A DNA stretch of 14,394 bases from the NCBI GenBank assembly GCA_020025455.1, contig JAHHSC010000029.1, positions 1 through 14,394 on the forward strand. Reading direction: 5' to 3'. This document shows, in pieces, positions 1 through 6,746 of this stretch. The number at the start of each line of letters is the position of its first letter. Positions within the stretch are counted from its first letter, which is position 1. The notes below the pieces were generated by a model. It worked only from the letters and a program-made list of their open reading frames with translations, ran no database searches and had not been told where the DNA came from. The stretch comes from Lawsonibacter sp. (lineage in GTDB: Bacteria; Bacillota; Clostridia; Oscillospirales; Oscillospiraceae). The position numbers and the translations under genes are program-made.

Positions 1-87
1 ACAAAACATTTGCGGCAAAATCGTGTATGGACAGTGAATTTTTTGTGAACGTTTCGCCTTTTTCCCGTCGTTCCCCTCCAACGGCAG

Positions 88-124
88 AAAGCGAGCCCCG
101 TGTTCTGCGGGGCTCGCTTTCTTG
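88..124 (+). terminator. Terminator-like hairpin, repeat unit 1
   Basis: A perfect 12-bp stem, AAAGCGAGCCCC (88-99) with GGGGCTCGCTTT (109-120), closes a 9-nt loop and is followed by CTTG. The outer A/T pairs and trailing T residues resemble an intrinsic terminator, though the T tract is short. It would stop transcription entering from the left. Confidence 0.6.
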
Positions 125-149
125 TATGTGTGTGTAAAGGAGAGGGAGA

Positions 150-326
150 ATGAGAACGGATTTTGGTATCTTGTTTCCAGCCATAGAGTACAAAATATTT
201 GCGGCAAAATCATGTATGCACCATGAATTTTTTGTGAACATTTTCCCTTTTCGCTCCCTTTTCCCCTCCAGACAGCAGAAAACGAGCCCCGTGTTCTGCG
301 GGGCTCGGTTTCTTGTGTGTGTGTAA
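150..326 (+). CDS. Possible 58-residue small protein encoded across repeat units 1 and 2 (hypothetical)
   Basis: An ATG at 150 follows AAGGAG (137-142) by 7 nt, an excellent Shine-Dalgarno arrangement, and opens a 58-codon frame ending at TAA 324-326. The product starts MRTDFGILFPAIEYK, contains FAAKSCMHHEFFVN and has no recognisable domain. Its C-terminal third is read through the unit-2 terminator-like hairpin (281-310). The next unit keeps the Shine-Dalgarno and ATG (337), but there the frame closes after 11 codons. The homologous peptide (IEYKTFAAKSCMHSEFFVN) continues in a different frame, open from ATG 317 to 499. This frame shift between copies argues against strong coding selection. 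The ORF may be incidental to a repeat that carries a translation start. I do not recognise a function. Confidence 0.25.
   Translation: MRTDFGILFPAIEYKIFAAKSCMHHEFFVNIFPFRSLFPSRQQKTSPVFCGARFLVCV
281..314 (+). terminator. Terminator-like hairpin, repeat unit 2
   Basis: The core stem CGAGCCCC (283-290) pairs with GGGGCTCG (300-307) around a 9-nt loop. Flanking AA and GTT pair after a one-base bulge, followed by TCTTG. It is the counterpart of the unit-1 hairpin. The outer stem has changed while the 8-bp core and the loop are kept. Confidence 0.55.
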
Positions 327-495
327 AGGAGAGGGAGAATGAGAAAGGATTGTGTATCTTGTTTACGCCCATAGAATACAAAACATTTGCGGCAAAATCG
401 TGTATGCACAGTGAATTTTTTGTGAACGTTTCGCCTTTTTCCCGCCGTTCCCCTCCAACCGCAAAAAACGATCTCCGTGTACGCCCCCATCACAC

Positions 496-524
496 TTGAC
501 TGTCCCCCTCTATCGTGGGATAAT
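496..524 (+). promoter_or_regulatory. Sigma-A promoter for the CDF transporter
   Basis: TTGACT (496-501), a 17-nt spacer and GATAAT (519-524) give a near-consensus promoter. Transcription should start near 531, leaving a ~45-nt leader before the GTG start at 575. It begins about 15 bp after recognisable repeat homology ends. Confidence 0.75.
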
Positions 525-574
525 GGGATATTACATATAATGCCATACCAATCTGAATGGGAGATGTGTGAATC

Positions 575-1753
575 GTGATAAAAGCACTGCTCCGTGCCGC
601 CATCCGTGGCGGAGACCCCGAAGATCCCGAGGTACGCCGCCGCTGTGGCGCGCTGTCCGGCGGGGTGGGCATCCTGCTCAACCTGCTTCTGGCCACCGGG
701 AAGCTGGCCGGCGGTCTCATCACCTCCTCCGTGGCCATTGCGGCAGACGGCGTCAACAACCTGTCGGACGCGGCCACCTCGGTCGTCACGCTCATCGGCT
801 TCCGGCTGTCGGTGCAGGCGGCCGACGCCGACCACCCCTTTGGGCACGGCCGCTTCGAGTACATCGCCGGTCTGGTGGTGTCCCTGGCCATCCTGCTTAT
901 GGGGCTTGAGGTAGGTCGCTCTGCCTGCTCGTCCCTGTTCCACCGGGAGGAGGTTTTGTTCTCCCCGGTGGCAATCGTGATTTTGTGCCTCTCCATTGCT
1001 GTAAAGCTGTGGATGTTCTTTTTCAACCGTGCCATGGGCCGCGCCATCGACTCCACGGCTATGGAGGCAGCGGCCGCCGACTCCCTCTCGGATACCCTGT
1101 CCACCGGTGTGGTCCTGCTGTCCGCTCTGGCCGACCACTTCTTCCGCATCCATGTAGACGGTCTTGCCGGTCTGCTGGTGGCCGCATTCATCCTGAAAAC
1201 GGGCTGGGAGTCCGTTCGAGACACCCTGGACCCTCTGCTGGGCCGGCCCATGGACCCGGATCTGGCCCGTGATATCGACGAGATCGCCGTCAGCCACGAG
1301 AATATTCTGGGGATTCACGACTTGGTCTACCACGATTACGGCCCCGGTCGGGCCATGATGTCCTTCCACGCTGAGGTCCCCGCCGAGGGGGATATTCTGG
1401 CGCTCCACGACATGATCGACCATGTGGAGCAGGAGCTGAAGGCCCGCCATCACATCGACACCGTGATCCACATGGACCCCGTGGTCCGGGACGAGCACAC
1501 CGAGGCTACCCGCCGTCAGGTGGCTGAGCTGGCCCGTGAAATTGACCCCGCCATGACCATCCACGATTTCCGCATGGTTCCCGGGCCCACCCATACCAAC
1601 CTGATCTTTGAACTGGTGCTCCCCTACAGCTCCCGTCTGACCGAGAGCGAGGCCCGCAGCGCCATGACCGAGAAGCTCCAGAACCTGGACCCCAGCTTCA
1701 ACCCCATCATTCAGGTGGAGCACTCCTTCGTAGACGACCGAACCGAGCGGTAA
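575..1753 (+). CDS. Cation diffusion facilitator (CDF) metal exporter with NDDD site and two C-terminal domains
   Basis: This is an inner-membrane divalent-cation/proton antiporter of the CDF family, 392 residues. Six membrane segments occupy roughly residues 25-210. The family loop HPFGHGRFE is at 87-95. The transport-site positions are N61xxxD65 in TM2 and D169xxxD173 in TM5, an Asn-Asp-Asp-Asp set. Zinc exporters of the family usually carry His/Asp at these positions, and an NDDD set is reported for manganese exporters of the MntE type, so Mn2+ export is my inference. Residues ~228-302 form the usual cytoplasmic ferredoxin-like domain, and ~311-387 look like a second, related domain. This explains a length about 90 residues above a simple CDF protein such as FieF. 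Start is GTG 575 with GGGAG 11 nt upstream; the nearby ATG 565 closes at once. It has its own promoter, and no clear terminator follows. Confidence 0.9.
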   Translation: MIKALLRAAIRGGDPEDPEVRRRCGALSGGVGILLNLLLATGKLAGGLITSSVAIAADGVNNLSDAATSVVTLIGFRLSVQAADADHPFGHGRFEYIAGLVVSLAILLMGLEVGRSACSSLFHREEVLFSPVAIVILCLSIAVKLWMFFFNRAMGRAIDSTAMEAAAADSLSDTLSTGVVLLSALADHFFRIHVDGLAGLLVAAFILKTGWESVRDTLDPLLGRPMDPDLARDIDEIAVSHENILGIHDLVYHDYGPGRAMMSFHAEVPAEGDILALHDMIDHVEQELKARHHIDTVIHMDPVVRDEHTEATRRQVAELAREIDPAMTIHDFRMVPGPTHTNLIFELVLPYSSRLTESEARSAMTEKLQNLDPSFNPIIQVEHSFVDDRTER

Positions 1754-1764
1754 TTTACAAATTA

Positions 1765-1795
1765 TTCACCTAAGGGACTGTCCCTACGGTATAAT
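1765..1795 (+). promoter_or_regulatory. Promoter of the response regulator-kinase-protease operon, with an inverted repeat in the spacer
   Basis: A perfect TATAAT (1790-1795) is paired with only a weak -35 (TTCACC, 1765-1770, 19-nt spacer). Between them sits GGGAC-T-GTCCC (1774-1784), a 5-bp inverted repeat where a regulator could bind. A strong -10 with a poor -35 and a spacer operator is typical of activator-dependent promoters; autoregulation by the downstream regulator is inference. Confidence 0.55.
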
Positions 1796-1845
1796 AAAGA
1801 TAACAATTCTATTGCTGTGATTTTACATGAAATGGGGTACCCACT

Positions 1846-2553
1846 GTGGCAAAAAAAGTTCTGATTGTAGAAGACGATGGCAACATTGCCGAGCTGCTCC
1901 ACCTCTATCTGGAAAAAGAGGGCTTTGAGACTCAGGTGGCCAACGACGGCGGCAAGGGCGTGGAGCTGTTCCGCTCCTTCCAGCCCGATTTGGTGCTGCT
2001 GGATCTGATGCTGCCCGTCATGGACGGCTGGTCCGTCCTGCGCCAGATCCGGGGGGACGGCAAAACCCCCGTCATCATGCTCACCGCAAAGGGCGAGACG
2101 CAGGACCGGGTGTCCGGCCTGGAGCAGGGCGCCGATGACTATATCGTCAAGCCCTTTGAGATGAAAGAGGTGCTGGCCCGCATCCATGCGGTTCTTCGCC
2201 GCACCTCCGGGGCCGAGGAGGAGACCGGCGAGAAGAAGCTCTCCTTTGACAAGCTGGTCATCAATCTGGACTCCTACGAGCTGCTGGTGGACGGTCAGCG
2301 GGTGGATACCCCGCCAAAGGAGCTGGAGCTGCTGTTCCACCTGGCCTCCTCCCCCAACCGCGTGTTTACCCGCAACCAGCTGCTGGACGAGGTGTGGGGC
2401 TTTGACTACTTCGGCGACAGCCGCACCGTGGACGTCCACATCAAGCGCCTGCGTGAAAAGCTGGAGGGCGTAAGCGACCAGTGGCGGCTCAAGACCGTCT
2501 GGGGTGTGGGCTACAAGTTTGAAGTGGGCACCACCGCGGACAAGGCCAGGTGA
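1846..2553 (+). CDS. OmpR/PhoB-family response regulator (CssR-like by context)
   Basis: This is a cytoplasmic two-component transcription factor of 235 residues, the standard length. The receiver domain (1-~115) shows the acidic pair D10-D11, phospho-acceptor D53 in LLDLMLP, switch residue T80 and the conserved lysine K102 in VKPF. A winged-helix DNA-binding domain follows (~135-230), with SRTVDVHIKRLREKL near its recognition helix and a C-terminal GVGYKFE hairpin. Start is GTG 1846, preceded by GGGG at 8 nt; the product begins MAKKVLIVEDD, as expected for the family. The kinase gene starts 6 bp after the stop, so the pair is co-transcribed and probably translationally coupled. The HtrA protease third in the operon points to envelope or secretion stress, as with Bacillus subtilis CssR. 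That link is contextual only; a PhoP- or WalR-like role cannot be excluded. Confidence 0.93.
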   Translation: MAKKVLIVEDDGNIAELLHLYLEKEGFETQVANDGGKGVELFRSFQPDLVLLDLMLPVMDGWSVLRQIRGDGKTPVIMLTAKGETQDRVSGLEQGADDYIVKPFEMKEVLARIHAVLRRTSGAEEETGEKKLSFDKLVINLDSYELLVDGQRVDTPPKELELLFHLASSPNRVFTRNQLLDEVWGFDYFGDSRTVDVHIKRLREKLEGVSDQWRLKTVWGVGYKFEVGTTADKAR

Positions 2554-2559
2554 TCGCCT

Positions 2560-3996
2560 TTGAAATCCCTCTATAAACGCCAGCTGAGCATGATGGTCAG
2601 CATCACCCTGCTGTCCTTCACCCTGCTGTCCGCCTCCTTCATGCTGCTCAGCTACCGCTATATCATCACCGAGAAGCGTGGGGCAATGGGCCACAACGCC
2701 GGCTACATCGCCTCGTTCACCTCCTCGTTCTTCCAGCAGTACGGCACCATCGACAGTGACTTCTACCGCTACTATGTGGCCTCCATCGCGCTCATCTCCG
2801 ACTCCCACGTGATTGTGGCCAACCCGGACGGCGAAATTCTGGTGGCCACCGATGGTACGCAGTTCTTTGGCCGCGGCACCCAGCACGTCCCCACCTCCGT
2901 CGTGGAGTCGGTCCTGAACGAGGGCAGCTACGCCGGTATGACCACGCTGGGCGGGTTCTACACGGAAAAACGGTACATGGCCGCCCTGCCCATCACCGCT
3001 GAGCTTGGCAGCACCAATGTGGTCCGCGGTATGGTACTGGTATCGGACGAGGCCTCCGGTCTTGCCGAGATGTGGTCTGCCACTGCGACCATATTCTTCT
3101 TCTCCGCCGTCGTCGTGCTGCTGATCTCCGTGGTGGTGAGCACCATCACCTCCGCCCGCCAGGCCCGGCCCCTCAACGAGATGGCCGAGGCCGCCCGCAA
3201 ATTCGGACGGGGCGAGTTCGATGTACGGGTCACCGGATGCGACGACCACTGTGACGAGATCTGCACCCTGGCGGAATCCTTCAACTCCATGGCAAGCTCC
3301 CTGCAAAAGGTGGAGGCCCAGCGTTCGGAATTCATCGCCAACGTTTCCCACGAGCTAAAGACCCCCATGACCACCATTGCGGGCTTCGCCGAGGGAATTC
3401 TGGACGGCACCGTCCCGCCGGAGCGACAGCGTGAGTCCCTGGAGATCATCGTCTCGGAGACCAGGCGGCTGAGCCGTCTGGTGCGGCGGATGCTGGATCT
3501 GAGCCGTCTCAACGCCCTGTCCGAGGACAACGTCACCGCCCAGCAGCAGTTCGACCTCACCGAGGTCGTCTCCCGGGTGCTGATCAGTCTGGAAGGCAAA
3601 ATCACCGGCCGGGATCTGGATGTGGACGTGCAGATGCCGGAGGATAAGCTGATGGTCTGGGGCGACCCGGACTCCATCACCCAGGTGTGCTACAACCTGG
3701 TGGACAACGCCGCCAAGTTTGCCGCCCCCGGCACCGCCCTTACCATCCAGATCACCAAAAAGGACGGCAAAGCCTTCACCTCCATCAGCAACCTGGGGGC
3801 CACCATCCCCGCCGGGGAGCTGCCCCTGCTCTTTGACCGGTTCCACAAGGCGGACTACTCCCGCTCCATGGACCGGGAGGGTGTGGGTCTGGGGCTCTAT
3901 ATCGTCAAGACCATCCTGAGCAATTTGAAAGAAACAATCACGGTCACCAGTGAGGACGGCGTCACCAAGTTCACCTTCACCCTGACACTGGCCTGA
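2560..3996 (+). CDS. Membrane sensor histidine kinase (HAMP-HisKA-HATPase), partner of the upstream regulator
   Basis: The product has 478 residues. It has a TM segment at ~11-33, an extracellular sensing region (~36-170), a second TM at ~173-196, a HAMP linker (~197-250), a dimerisation/phospho-acceptor domain with H264 in NVSHELKTPM, and an ATPase domain with N-box asparagine N383 (NLVDNAAKFA) and glycine-rich GVGLGLYIVK (441-450). The first glycine motif reads SNLGATI (410-416), so the usual adenine-contacting Asp is Asn411. The HAMP linker contains C227, H230, C231 and C235 in an unusual cluster. Start is TTG 2560, after AGGTGAT overlapping the regulator's stop; the first in-frame ATG is codon 11, which would eat into TM1. 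It should sense an envelope signal and phosphorylate D53 of the regulator. The HtrA gene follows 18 bp later. Confidence 0.93.
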   Translation: MKSLYKRQLSMMVSITLLSFTLLSASFMLLSYRYIITEKRGAMGHNAGYIASFTSSFFQQYGTIDSDFYRYYVASIALISDSHVIVANPDGEILVATDGTQFFGRGTQHVPTSVVESVLNEGSYAGMTTLGGFYTEKRYMAALPITAELGSTNVVRGMVLVSDEASGLAEMWSATATIFFFSAVVVLLISVVVSTITSARQARPLNEMAEAARKFGRGEFDVRVTGCDDHCDEICTLAESFNSMASSLQKVEAQRSEFIANVSHELKTPMTTIAGFAEGILDGTVPPERQRESLEIIVSETRRLSRLVRRMLDLSRLNALSEDNVTAQQQFDLTEVVSRVLISLEGKITGRDLDVDVQMPEDKLMVWGDPDSITQVCYNLVDNAAKFAAPGTALTIQITKKDGKAFTSISNLGATIPAGELPLLFDRFHKADYSRSMDREGVGLGLYIVKTILSNLKETITVTSEDGVTKFTFTLTLA

Positions 3997-4014
3997 CCGT
4001 CTGGAGGGATCTAA

Positions 4015-5259
4015 TTGGAAGAGAATCACGACGGACTTTGGAACGGCGGCTCCTGGGAGCAGCCCTCCGCCACTTATATGCCGCCCCCCGCCTTTCCCGT
4101 CCCCCAGCCGCAGCCCTCGGTGCTCCGGCCCAGACGGCAGAAGCGGCGCCGCCGCCTGCCGTGGTATGGCTGGCTCTTCCTTGCTCTGTTCCTATTTGGC
4201 GTTGTGGCCACCGGACTTCAGTGGTATTGGTACGGCGCTCCCTGGGCCAACTCGGACGGCTCCTACGGCCAGGAGGACGACTATGAGTTCCAGAACAAGG
4301 AGGACTACAGCCGCCAGCCCCCCACTATCCCCGCCGCCCCCACCGGGCTTGGGGTGGAGCTTGCTCTGGTTCCCGCCGGGCGCGAGGCTTTGAGCTTCAC
4401 CCAGATCTACGACAAGAACCTGCCCTCCATCGTGTCCATTGACGCACTGAGCCATAACTCCCGCTCCACCGGCACCGGGATCGTCCTCACCCCGGACGGC
4501 TACCTGGTCACCAACGCCCATGTGGTGGCTGAGGCCCAGCTGGTCCAGGTGATCCTCCACGATAACCGCGTGCTGGAGGCCGCGCTGGTGGGCTTTGACC
4601 CGGACGAGGACCTGGCCGTTTTGAAGGTCGAGGCCCAGGGGCTGACCCCCGCCCAGTTCGGTGACTCCAATCTGCTGCGGCAGGGGGACCGGGTGGCCGC
4701 GCTGGGGGACTCTCTGGGCTACCGCTCCACCATCACCGACGGCATTGTGTCCGCGCTGGACCGGGAGGTGGACATGGACGGGCACGGCATGGCCCTCATC
4801 CAGACCAGTGCCGCCATCAACCCCGGCAACTCCGGCGGCGCTCTGCTGAACGAGTACGGACAGGTGGTGGGCATCACCACCATAAAAATCGTCTCCAAGG
4901 ACGGCTCTGCCGAGGGCATGGGCTTTGCCATTCCCTCCCGGCGGGTCAAATATGTGGCCGACCTGCTGCTGGCCGGGGAAACGGTCCGGCCCGGCGTGTT
5001 CGGCATCACCGTGGACCGCTACCCCGCATCGGGCGGCGGACTGCGGGTCGTTGATGTGGCCATGAACAGCGACGCCTCTGCCAAGGGCATCCGCCCCGGC
5101 GATGTGCTGCTGGAGGTGGACGGCGTTCCCGTTCTGGGCACCGAGGACCTGGCCAGACGGAAGCTGGACCGGGGTGCGGGCGACCTTGTCACCCTCACCG
5201 TCCGCCGGGACAGCGCGATCTTTACGGTGGAAATCGCGCTCATGTCCCCCGCGTCCTGA
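4015..5259 (+). CDS. Membrane-anchored HtrA/DegP-type serine protease with PDZ domain
   Basis: This is an envelope quality-control protease of 414 residues. A proline-rich cytoplasmic tail (1-~38) and a basic stretch (RRQKRRRR, 40-47) precede a single TM anchor (~50-72), which places the catalytic part outside the membrane. The trypsin-like domain shows the triad H169 (TNAHVV), D199 (DEDLAVLKV) and S273 (NPGNSGGALL). A PDZ domain (~325-412) binds hydrophobic C-termini of misfolded clients. Start is TTG 4015, 4 nt after the Shine-Dalgarno GGAGGGAT (4003-4010). It is the last gene of the regulator-kinase-protease operon and is followed directly by a strong terminator. In Bacillus, CssRS controls HtrA-type proteases, so co-transcription here suggests a self-contained stress circuit (inference). 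Domain order and length are normal for Firmicute HtrA. Confidence 0.94.
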   Translation: MEENHDGLWNGGSWEQPSATYMPPPAFPVPQPQPSVLRPRRQKRRRRLPWYGWLFLALFLFGVVATGLQWYWYGAPWANSDGSYGQEDDYEFQNKEDYSRQPPTIPAAPTGLGVELALVPAGREALSFTQIYDKNLPSIVSIDALSHNSRSTGTGIVLTPDGYLVTNAHVVAEAQLVQVILHDNRVLEAALVGFDPDEDLAVLKVEAQGLTPAQFGDSNLLRQGDRVAALGDSLGYRSTITDGIVSALDREVDMDGHGMALIQTSAAINPGNSGGALLNEYGQVVGITTIKIVSKDGSAEGMGFAIPSRRVKYVADLLLAGETVRPGVFGITVDRYPASGGGLRVVDVAMNSDASAKGIRPGDVLLEVDGVPVLGTEDLARRKLDRGAGDLVTLTVRRDSAIFTVEIALMSPAS

Positions 5260-5268
5260 TTCACCCTG

Positions 5269-5295
5269 AAACGGGCCCTGCGGGGCCCGTTTTTG
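5269..5295 (+). terminator. Intrinsic terminator after htrA-type gene
   Basis: ACGGGCCC (5271-5278) pairs perfectly with GGGCCCGT (5283-5290) around a TGCG loop. Flanking AA/TT extend the stem, and TTTTTG follows. This is a strong Rho-independent terminator ending the three-gene operon. Confidence 0.9.
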
Positions 5296-5324
5296 TTGTC
5301 ACCGGGCACACACTGTGGTATACT
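5296..5324 (+). promoter_or_regulatory. Sigma-A promoter for the NUDIX-epimerase operon
   Basis: TTGTCA (5296-5301), a 17-nt spacer and TATACT (5319-5324) lie immediately after the upstream terminator's T tract. Transcription should start near 5331, leaving a ~20-nt leader with the Shine-Dalgarno AAGGGGG before ATG 5352. Confidence 0.75.
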
Positions 5325-5351
5325 GAACTGAACTGCAAAGGGGGAACTGCC

Positions 5352-5834
5352 ATGATAAACACGACCCTGTGTTACATCCGGGACGGAGAAAACTATCTGA
5401 TGCTCCACCGGACCAAGAAGAAAAACGACATCAACCAGGACAAGTGGATCGGCGTGGGCGGCAAGTTCGAGGACAAGGAAAGCCCCGAGGACTGTATGCG
5501 CCGTGAGGTCTGGGAGGAGACCGGCCTTACCATCACCGACTACCGCTACCGGGGGCTTGTCACCTTTGTCTCCGACCGCTACGCCACCGAGTATATGCAC
5601 CTTTTTACCATAGACGGCTTTTCCGGCCAGGTGAAGGAGTGCGACGAGGGCGATCTGGAGTGGATTCCCAAGGAAAAGCTGCTGAGCCTGCCCTCCTGGG
5701 AGGGCGACGCCATCTTCCTGAACCTGATGTTCCGGGACGAGCCCTTCTTTTCGCTGAAGCTGCGCTATGTAGGCGACACCCTGGCTGAGGCCGTGCTGAA
5801 CGGCAGCCATCTGAAAGGAGCGCCTGAGGCATGA
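5352..5834 (+). CDS. NUDIX hydrolase, probably MutT/MTH1-like 8-oxo-dGTP diphosphatase
   Basis: This small cytoplasmic pyrophosphohydrolase has 160 residues. The complete Nudix box spans G37 to L59: G37-x5-E43-x7-R51-E52-x2-E55-E56-x-G58-L59, with the Mg2+-binding glutamates present. The N-terminus (MINTTLCYIRDGENYLMLHR) and the segment KWIGVGGKFE resemble clostridial proteins annotated as 8-oxo-dGTP diphosphatase, which remove oxidised nucleotides before DNA polymerase can use them. Substrate cannot be proved from sequence, since many Nudix enzymes act on other nucleotides or sugar nucleotides. Start is ATG 5352 with AAGGGGG about 7 nt upstream. Its stop overlaps the next gene's start by 4 bp (ATGA), so the two are translationally coupled. 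Confidence 0.9.
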   Translation: MINTTLCYIRDGENYLMLHRTKKKNDINQDKWIGVGGKFEDKESPEDCMRREVWEETGLTITDYRYRGLVTFVSDRYATEYMHLFTIDGFSGQVKECDEGDLEWIPKEKLLSLPSWEGDAIFLNLMFRDEPFFSLKLRYVGDTLAEAVLNGSHLKGAPEA

Positions 5835-6712
5835 TCGTCACCCTGGAAAACGAGTTTCTTACCGTCCAAATCGACGACACCGGGGCCCAGCTGTGCTCGG
5901 TCCGCACCCCCGCCGGGGTGGAGTATATCTGGCAGGCCGACCCCGCCGTCTGGGGCCGCCACGCCCCCCTGCTTTTCCCCATCATCGGGCGGCTGCAAAA
6001 TAGCCAGTACACCCTGGAGGGCACGTCCTTCCAGATCCCCATGCACGGCTTTGCGCGGGACAGCGTGTTCACCGTGGCACAGCAGAGCCGCACGCAGGCG
6101 GTCTTTCAGCTCACCGACAGCCCGGAAACCCGCACCATGTTTCCCTTTTCCTTCCTGCTTACCGTCACCTTCCGTCTGGAGGGCAGAACGCTGACCAAGA
6201 CCTGCACCGTGGAAAACCGCTCTGCGCGCACCATGTACTATGAGCTGGGCAACCACGACGGCTTCAACGCTCCCCTTGCCCACGGCGAGAGCATGGACGA
6301 TTACGCTGTGGTTCTGCCCGGTCTGGACGTGCTGGAGCCATACGGCATGGACGAGCAGGGTATGCTCCACGCCAAAGGGGAGCGCTCCATTCCGCTCACC
6401 GGTCACAAGGTAGCCCTGAAGCCCTCTGTCTATGGTCTGGACACGGTTGTGGTGGACGAGCTGCCCCAGAACCGGGTCCTTCTGGTGGACAAGAGCGGAA
6501 AGGCCCGCATCACCCTGGACTTCCCTGACTATCCCTATCTGGGCATCTGGACCCAGGATAAACCCTTCGACACCAACTATGTGTGTCTGGAGCCCTGGTC
6601 CAGCCTGCCCGACTGCGCCTTTGTGGGCCGCAGTCTCAGCGAGAAGGCCGGCGTCCGCGTGCTGGAGGCCGGAAAAAGCGAAGCGCTCACCTACTGCGTA
6701 CAGTTTGATTGA
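5831..6712 (+). CDS. Aldose 1-epimerase family protein (GalM/LacX-like mutarotase)
   Basis: The 293-residue product belongs to the galactose-mutarotase-like beta-sandwich family, which interconverts alpha and beta anomers of aldoses or sugar phosphates. Family signposts are APLLFPIIGRL (45-55), MHGFARD with H72, GNHDGF with H142 (likely catalytic pair H72/H142) and CLEPWSSLPD with E254 as probable catalytic base. Length is closer to the LacX/YeaD-like subgroup (~290) than to classical GalM (~340). The exact sugar is unknown. Its ATG overlaps the NUDIX stop codon, and a GAAAGGAG Shine-Dalgarno lies at the end of that gene. The pairing of a nucleotide-cleaning hydrolase with a sugar epimerase gives no obvious pathway. 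A strong bidirectional terminator follows 34 bp after the stop. Confidence 0.9.
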   Translation: MIVTLENEFLTVQIDDTGAQLCSVRTPAGVEYIWQADPAVWGRHAPLLFPIIGRLQNSQYTLEGTSFQIPMHGFARDSVFTVAQQSRTQAVFQLTDSPETRTMFPFSFLLTVTFRLEGRTLTKTCTVENRSARTMYYELGNHDGFNAPLAHGESMDDYAVVLPGLDVLEPYGMDEQGMLHAKGERSIPLTGHKVALKPSVYGLDTVVVDELPQNRVLLVDKSGKARITLDFPDYPYLGIWTQDKPFDTNYVCLEPWSSLPDCAFVGRSLSEKAGVRVLEAGKSEALTYCVQFD

Positions 6713-6746
6713 CCGGACGCATCCATACACTCCGTATGTTTCAAAG

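Larger units (their letters stand above)
1..481. repeat. Tandem 188-189 bp repeat, 2.5 copies, each full copy with a terminator-like hairpin
   Basis: Three units begin at 1, 190 and 378 with the same word (ACAAAAYATTTGCGGCAAAAT), giving periods of 189 and 188 bp. The first ~80 bp of units 1 and 3 differ at only a few positions; unit 2 is more diverged (for example in its T/C-rich stretch after TTTTTTGTGAAC). Each full unit runs: conserved head, T/C-rich tract, GC-rich hairpin with the core CGAGCCCC...GGGGCTCG, a TG-rich run, then AAAGGAGAGGGAGAATGAG, which looks like a Shine-Dalgarno plus ATG. Unit 3 fades at about 481, inside what would be the hairpin loop, just before the promoter of the next gene. 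The left end is cut by the window, so more copies may exist. No transposase or spacer pattern is present. Function is unknown; candidates are tandem small-RNA or mini-gene units, or an expanded intergenic element. Confidence 0.85.

Noticed and set aside
1..481. CRISPR-like array
   Set aside because: Repeat units are 188-189 bp with no short repeat/spacer alternation and no cas genes.
1754..1789. Terminator for the CDF gene at GGGAC-T-GTCCC
   Set aside because: The stem is only 5 bp with a 1-nt centre and no T tract follows; the site lies inside the next promoter.
1762..3351. Long open frame on the minus strand opposite the regulator and kinase genes
   Set aside because: It is antisense to two clear two-component genes, has low-complexity His/Gly/Val-rich composition and no domain; such frames are expected in GC-rich coding DNA.
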